Assembly: GCA_038242095.1 (NCBI GenBank)
Contig: JBBSSJ010000222.1
Coordinates: 1 to 7,725 of the forward strand
DNA: 7,725 bases
Direction: 5' to 3'
Origin: Persicitalea sp038242095
GTDB lineage: Bacteria; Bacteroidota; Bacteroidia; Cytophagales; Spirosomataceae
Position 1 is the stretch's first letter. Each line of letters begins with the position of its first letter. The position numbers and the translations under genes are program-made. Positions 5,411-7,725 of the stretch are shown one piece after another. The notes below the pieces were generated by a model, which saw only the letters and a program-made list of their open reading frames with translations, was not told the DNA's origin and ran no database searches.

Positions 5411-6970
5411 ATGTACATCCTGAATAAAAAAATAATGATGGGCGGACTGGCGGTGCTGATGGTATCAACGGCCCTTTTTTCTTTTCGGGTAAAGCCAACT
5501 GCTGCTGAGCGGTCAAAGCCTGCCGATACGCCCAAAAATATTATTTTCATCCTGTCCGACGACCACCGCTACGACGCGATGGGCTTCACGGGGAAGTTTC
5601 CCGGGCTTAAAACCCCCGCGCTCAACCGTATGGCCCGCGAAGGGGCACACCTCAAAAATGCTTTCGTCACTACGTCGCTTTGCTCACCGAGCCGCGCTAC
5701 GATCCTGACGGGCCAATACCCGCATAAGCACACCATCGTCGACAACCAGGCTCCGCTGCCCCAGGGGCTTGTGTTTTTTCCACAGTATTTACAGAAAGCG
5801 GGATACCAAACGGCTTTCCTGGGCAAGTGGCACATGGGCGATACCGGCGATTCGCCGCAGCCCGGCTTCGATTATTGGCTGAGTTTCCAGGGCCAGGGCG
5901 TCTACTACAATCCTACCTTCAACATCAACGGCAAGCGGGTTGCGCATGGCGACAGTTCCTATATTACCGATCTGCTCACCGATTACGCCATCAAATGGCT
6001 GGACAAGCAGGATAAGAAAAAGCCCTTCTTTATGTACCTGTCGCATAAGGCTGTTCACTCCGAATTTCAGCCCGCGAAAAGGCACCAGGGGATACTGAAA
6101 AACGCGCCCATTAGTTATCCGGCCAGCATGTACCTGACCAAAACCGATTCCAGCAAAATATTTGGTGCCATGCCTTCGCAAAGCGTAGAAGGCAAGGAAA
6201 TGAAGGTGAACATGCGGGATATGCCTAATTGGCTCAAAGCGCAGCGGTACAGTTGGCACGGGGTGGACTATATGTACCACGGCGCGATCGACTTCAACGA
6301 ATTTTACCGTCAGTACCTCGAAACGCTACTGGGTGTGGACGAGAGCGTAGGCCGCGTGCAGCAATGGCTGCAGGATAACGGCCTTGCCGAAAACACATTG
6401 GTAGTATACATGGGCGATAACGGTTTTTCTTTCGGGGAGCACGGCCTAATTGACAAGCGCCACATGTACGAGGAGTCGATGCGGGTGCCGCTGCTGGCCA
6501 TGTGTCCGTCGCTCATCAAAGCCGGGACGGTGGTGCCGCAGGTCATCCAGAACGTCGACATCGCGCCCACCCTGCTAACCTACGCCGGAATTCCCAAGCC
6601 CCAGCAGATGCAGGGCGAATCGTTTATCCCGCTGCTAAAAGGGGAGAACGTAGCCAATTGGCGTGACCGCGCTTTTTACGAATACTATTGGGAACAGGCT
6701 TTCCCGCAGACGCCCACGATGTTTGGCGTGCGCACCGACCGTTACAAGTACATCTTCAACTATGGCGTGTGGGATGCCAACGAATTGTACGATTTGCAGG
6801 AAGATCCCAACGAGGTCAATAACCTCATCATGAGTCCCGATCATCAGAAAATAGCTGAACAACTCCGCACTGAAATGTGGGCGTGGCTGGAAGATACCGG
6901 TGGCCTGAATATTCCTTTGAAGCCCATCCGGCACAAGCGGTTTGATTATAAATATAAGGGGTCGTACTAA
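5411..6970 (+). CDS. Secreted S1-family sulfatase
   Basis: This 519-residue enzyme should hydrolyse sulfate esters from a carbohydrate or other substrate outside the cytoplasm. Residues 1-25 form an N-terminal signal (Lys-rich n-region NKK, then a hydrophobic core GGLAVLMVSTALFSF) without a lipobox cysteine, suggesting periplasmic or exported location. The S1 active site is complete. IIFILSDDH has metal ligands Asp50/Asp51, and CSPSR (91-95) has Cys91, to be converted to formylglycine. GKWH (138-141), SHKAVH (211-216), MGDNG (334-338, Asp336/Asn337) and Lys349 complete it. The C-terminal subdomain ends in a typical ELYDLQEDPNEVNNL block (458-472). The overall pattern (LCSPSRATILTGQYPHKH, GQGVYYNP) recalls N-acetylglucosamine-6-sulfatase/arylsulfatase A-like members, but I cannot fix the substrate. 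ATG 5411 is preferred over an in-frame TTG at 5354 because it begins the signal peptide. No maturation enzyme, SusC/SusD pair or glycoside hydrolase is in the window. Confidence 0.93.
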   Translation: MYILNKKIMMGGLAVLMVSTALFSFRVKPTAAERSKPADTPKNIIFILSDDHRYDAMGFTGKFPGLKTPALNRMAREGAHLKNAFVTTSLCSPSRATILTGQYPHKHTIVDNQAPLPQGLVFFPQYLQKAGYQTAFLGKWHMGDTGDSPQPGFDYWLSFQGQGVYYNPTFNINGKRVAHGDSSYITDLLTDYAIKWLDKQDKKKPFFMYLSHKAVHSEFQPAKRHQGILKNAPISYPASMYLTKTDSSKIFGAMPSQSVEGKEMKVNMRDMPNWLKAQRYSWHGVDYMYHGAIDFNEFYRQYLETLLGVDESVGRVQQWLQDNGLAENTLVVYMGDNGFSFGEHGLIDKRHMYEESMRVPLLAMCPSLIKAGTVVPQVIQNVDIAPTLLTYAGIPKPQQMQGESFIPLLKGENVANWRDRAFYEYYWEQAFPQTPTMFGVRTDRYKYIFNYGVWDANELYDLQEDPNEVNNLIMSPDHQKIAEQLRTEMWAWLEDTGGLNIPLKPIRHKRFDYKYKGSY

Positions 6971-6971
6971 A

Positions 6972-7003
6972 AAACAAGCCCGCGCATTTGCGCGGGCTTG
7001 TTT
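6972..7003. terminator. Strong GC-rich hairpin after the sulfatase gene
   Basis: A perfect 14-bp stem (AAACAAGCCCGCGC at 6972-6985 with GCGCGGGCTTGTTT at 6990-7003) has the tetraloop ATTT. It begins one base after the sulfatase stop. The plus-strand T-run is only three bases; on the minus strand the flanking A residues give a six-T run, so it may act in both directions. It should end most sulfatase transcripts before the next gene. Confidence 0.8.
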
Positions 7004-7048
7004 ACTGTTGCATACCATAAACCATTCACAGTAAGTGCCTGCCTTAAC

Positions 7049-7725
7049 ATGAAAATATTGAAAGCCACGTTCACTTTGCTGTTCATCGCGACTCTCGCGC
7101 AGGCCCAGCAGACCACACCCAAGGCCCCGATAACGGTCGGCGGTATTCTGGATAAATACTACGAAGCATCGGGTGGCCGAAGCCGCTGGGATTCGTTGCA
7201 AAGTGTGCGGATGCGGGGCAAAGTGACCGTGCAGGGACTGGAAATTCCGATTACAATCTTGCAGACAGCAGATGGTAAGAAAAAGTCATCCATCAAATTT
7301 CAGGGCCAGGAAACGGTACAAATGGCCTATGACGGCACCATCGCCTGGAATAGCAACTTCATGACCCAGCGACCCGAAAAAATGAGTCCCGAAGCTACTG
7401 CAATCGCCGGGCAACAGGCGGCCGAGTTTGTTGATGCGCTGCTGAAATACAAGGAACGCGGACTGACCGCCACGCTGGAAAGCAACGAAAGCATCGAGGG
7501 CCGGGAGGCTTTTAAAATAAAGCTCATAAAGAAACCCGTCACGCTTGACGGCGAGGAGGTCGAAAACGTCGACTACTACTTCTTCGATACCGAGACATTC
7601 CTACCCGTGGCCACGCGCTATTTTTCGCTGACCGGGCAGACGCAGGGCGCCGGAGTGGAGAACCTGTTTAGTGATTATCGGTTGGTCAGTGGCTTATTGT
7701 TTCCGTTTTCGGTCGATACCAGCTA
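7049..7725 (+). CDS. Secreted LolA-like protein (partial, 3' end cut)
   Basis: The frame is open from ATG 7049 to the window end (225 codons and two bases), so the C-terminus is missing. Residues 1-19 form a signal peptide (MKILKATFTLLFIATLAQA) with a likely cleavage after AQA, so the product is periplasmic or secreted. The mature part opens with ILDKYYEASGGRSRWDSLQSV (helix then first strand), followed by alternating beta-strand segments such as VRMRGKVTVQG, QMAYDGTIAWN and NVDYYFFDTETFLPV. This arrangement resembles Bacteroidota proteins of the LolA/LolB-like outer-membrane lipoprotein-sorting fold, a half-open beta-barrel binding hydrophobic ligands. The YDG-xx-AW motif and FDTETFLPV are typical of that group. 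The assignment is by pattern memory and a different beta-barrel domain remains possible. It lies 78 bases after the sulfatase stop, past the hairpin, with no clear promoter motif in the gap. Confidence 0.75.
   Translation, partial: MKILKATFTLLFIATLAQAQQTTPKAPITVGGILDKYYEASGGRSRWDSLQSVRMRGKVTVQGLEIPITILQTADGKKKSSIKFQGQETVQMAYDGTIAWNSNFMTQRPEKMSPEATAIAGQQAAEFVDALLKYKERGLTATLESNESIEGREAFKIKLIKKPVTLDGEEVENVDYYFFDTETFLPVATRYFSLTGQTQGAGVENLFSDYRLVSGLLFPFSVDTS

Noticed and set aside
5789..6280. Long minus-strand open frame inside the sulfatase gene
   Set aside because: The sulfatase frame carries all the catalytic motifs across this region, and the antisense product shows no domain.

Overview
The window looks like an ordinary chromosomal stretch of a Bacteroidota bacterium, most likely a Cytophagales relative (Spirosoma/Dyadobacter type). 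Three things suggest this: Bacteroidota-type forms of YebC and of a small GreA-like protein, starts without Shine-Dalgarno sequences but with A/T-rich leaders, and a candidate promoter matching the Bacteroidota -7 element TAnnTTTG. The genus is inference. I saw no mobile element, CRISPR array, tRNA or rRNA.

Layout. The window opens inside the 3' end of metH (cobalamin-dependent methionine synthase, reactivation domain), closed by a clear rho-independent terminator. Next comes a TTG-started GreA/GreB-like small protein, convergent with yebC across 12 bp. yebC is divergent from elaA, a GNAT acetyltransferase. About 370 bp of AT-rich DNA follow elaA. They hold no convincing gene but contain a near-perfect terminator hairpin (3354-3387), so the segment may encode a small RNA. 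A 97-residue, highly charged, probably disordered protein comes next, then metF (5,10-methylenetetrahydrofolate reductase). The metF leader carries a direct repeat and a 19-bp-arm inverted repeat just before the start codon. metF is convergent with a GTG-started ybjQ/UPF0145 gene. ybjQ is divergent from a secreted S1-family sulfatase with an intact C-x-P-S-R formylglycine motif. A strong hairpin separates the sulfatase from a final secreted protein of the LolA-like/outer-membrane-lipoprotein-sorting type, cut by the window end.

How the genes relate. metF makes the 5-methyl-tetrahydrofolate that MetH uses to methylate homocysteine, so two steps of the methyl branch lie within 3 kb, although unrelated genes and terminators separate them. 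The GreA-like protein and YebC are housekeeping gene-expression factors. The sulfatase and the terminal protein act outside the cytoplasm. I found no multi-gene novel system. The points most worth a second look are the metF leader dyad, the terminator-ended non-coding segment after elaA, and the conserved acidic pair in the GreA-like protein.
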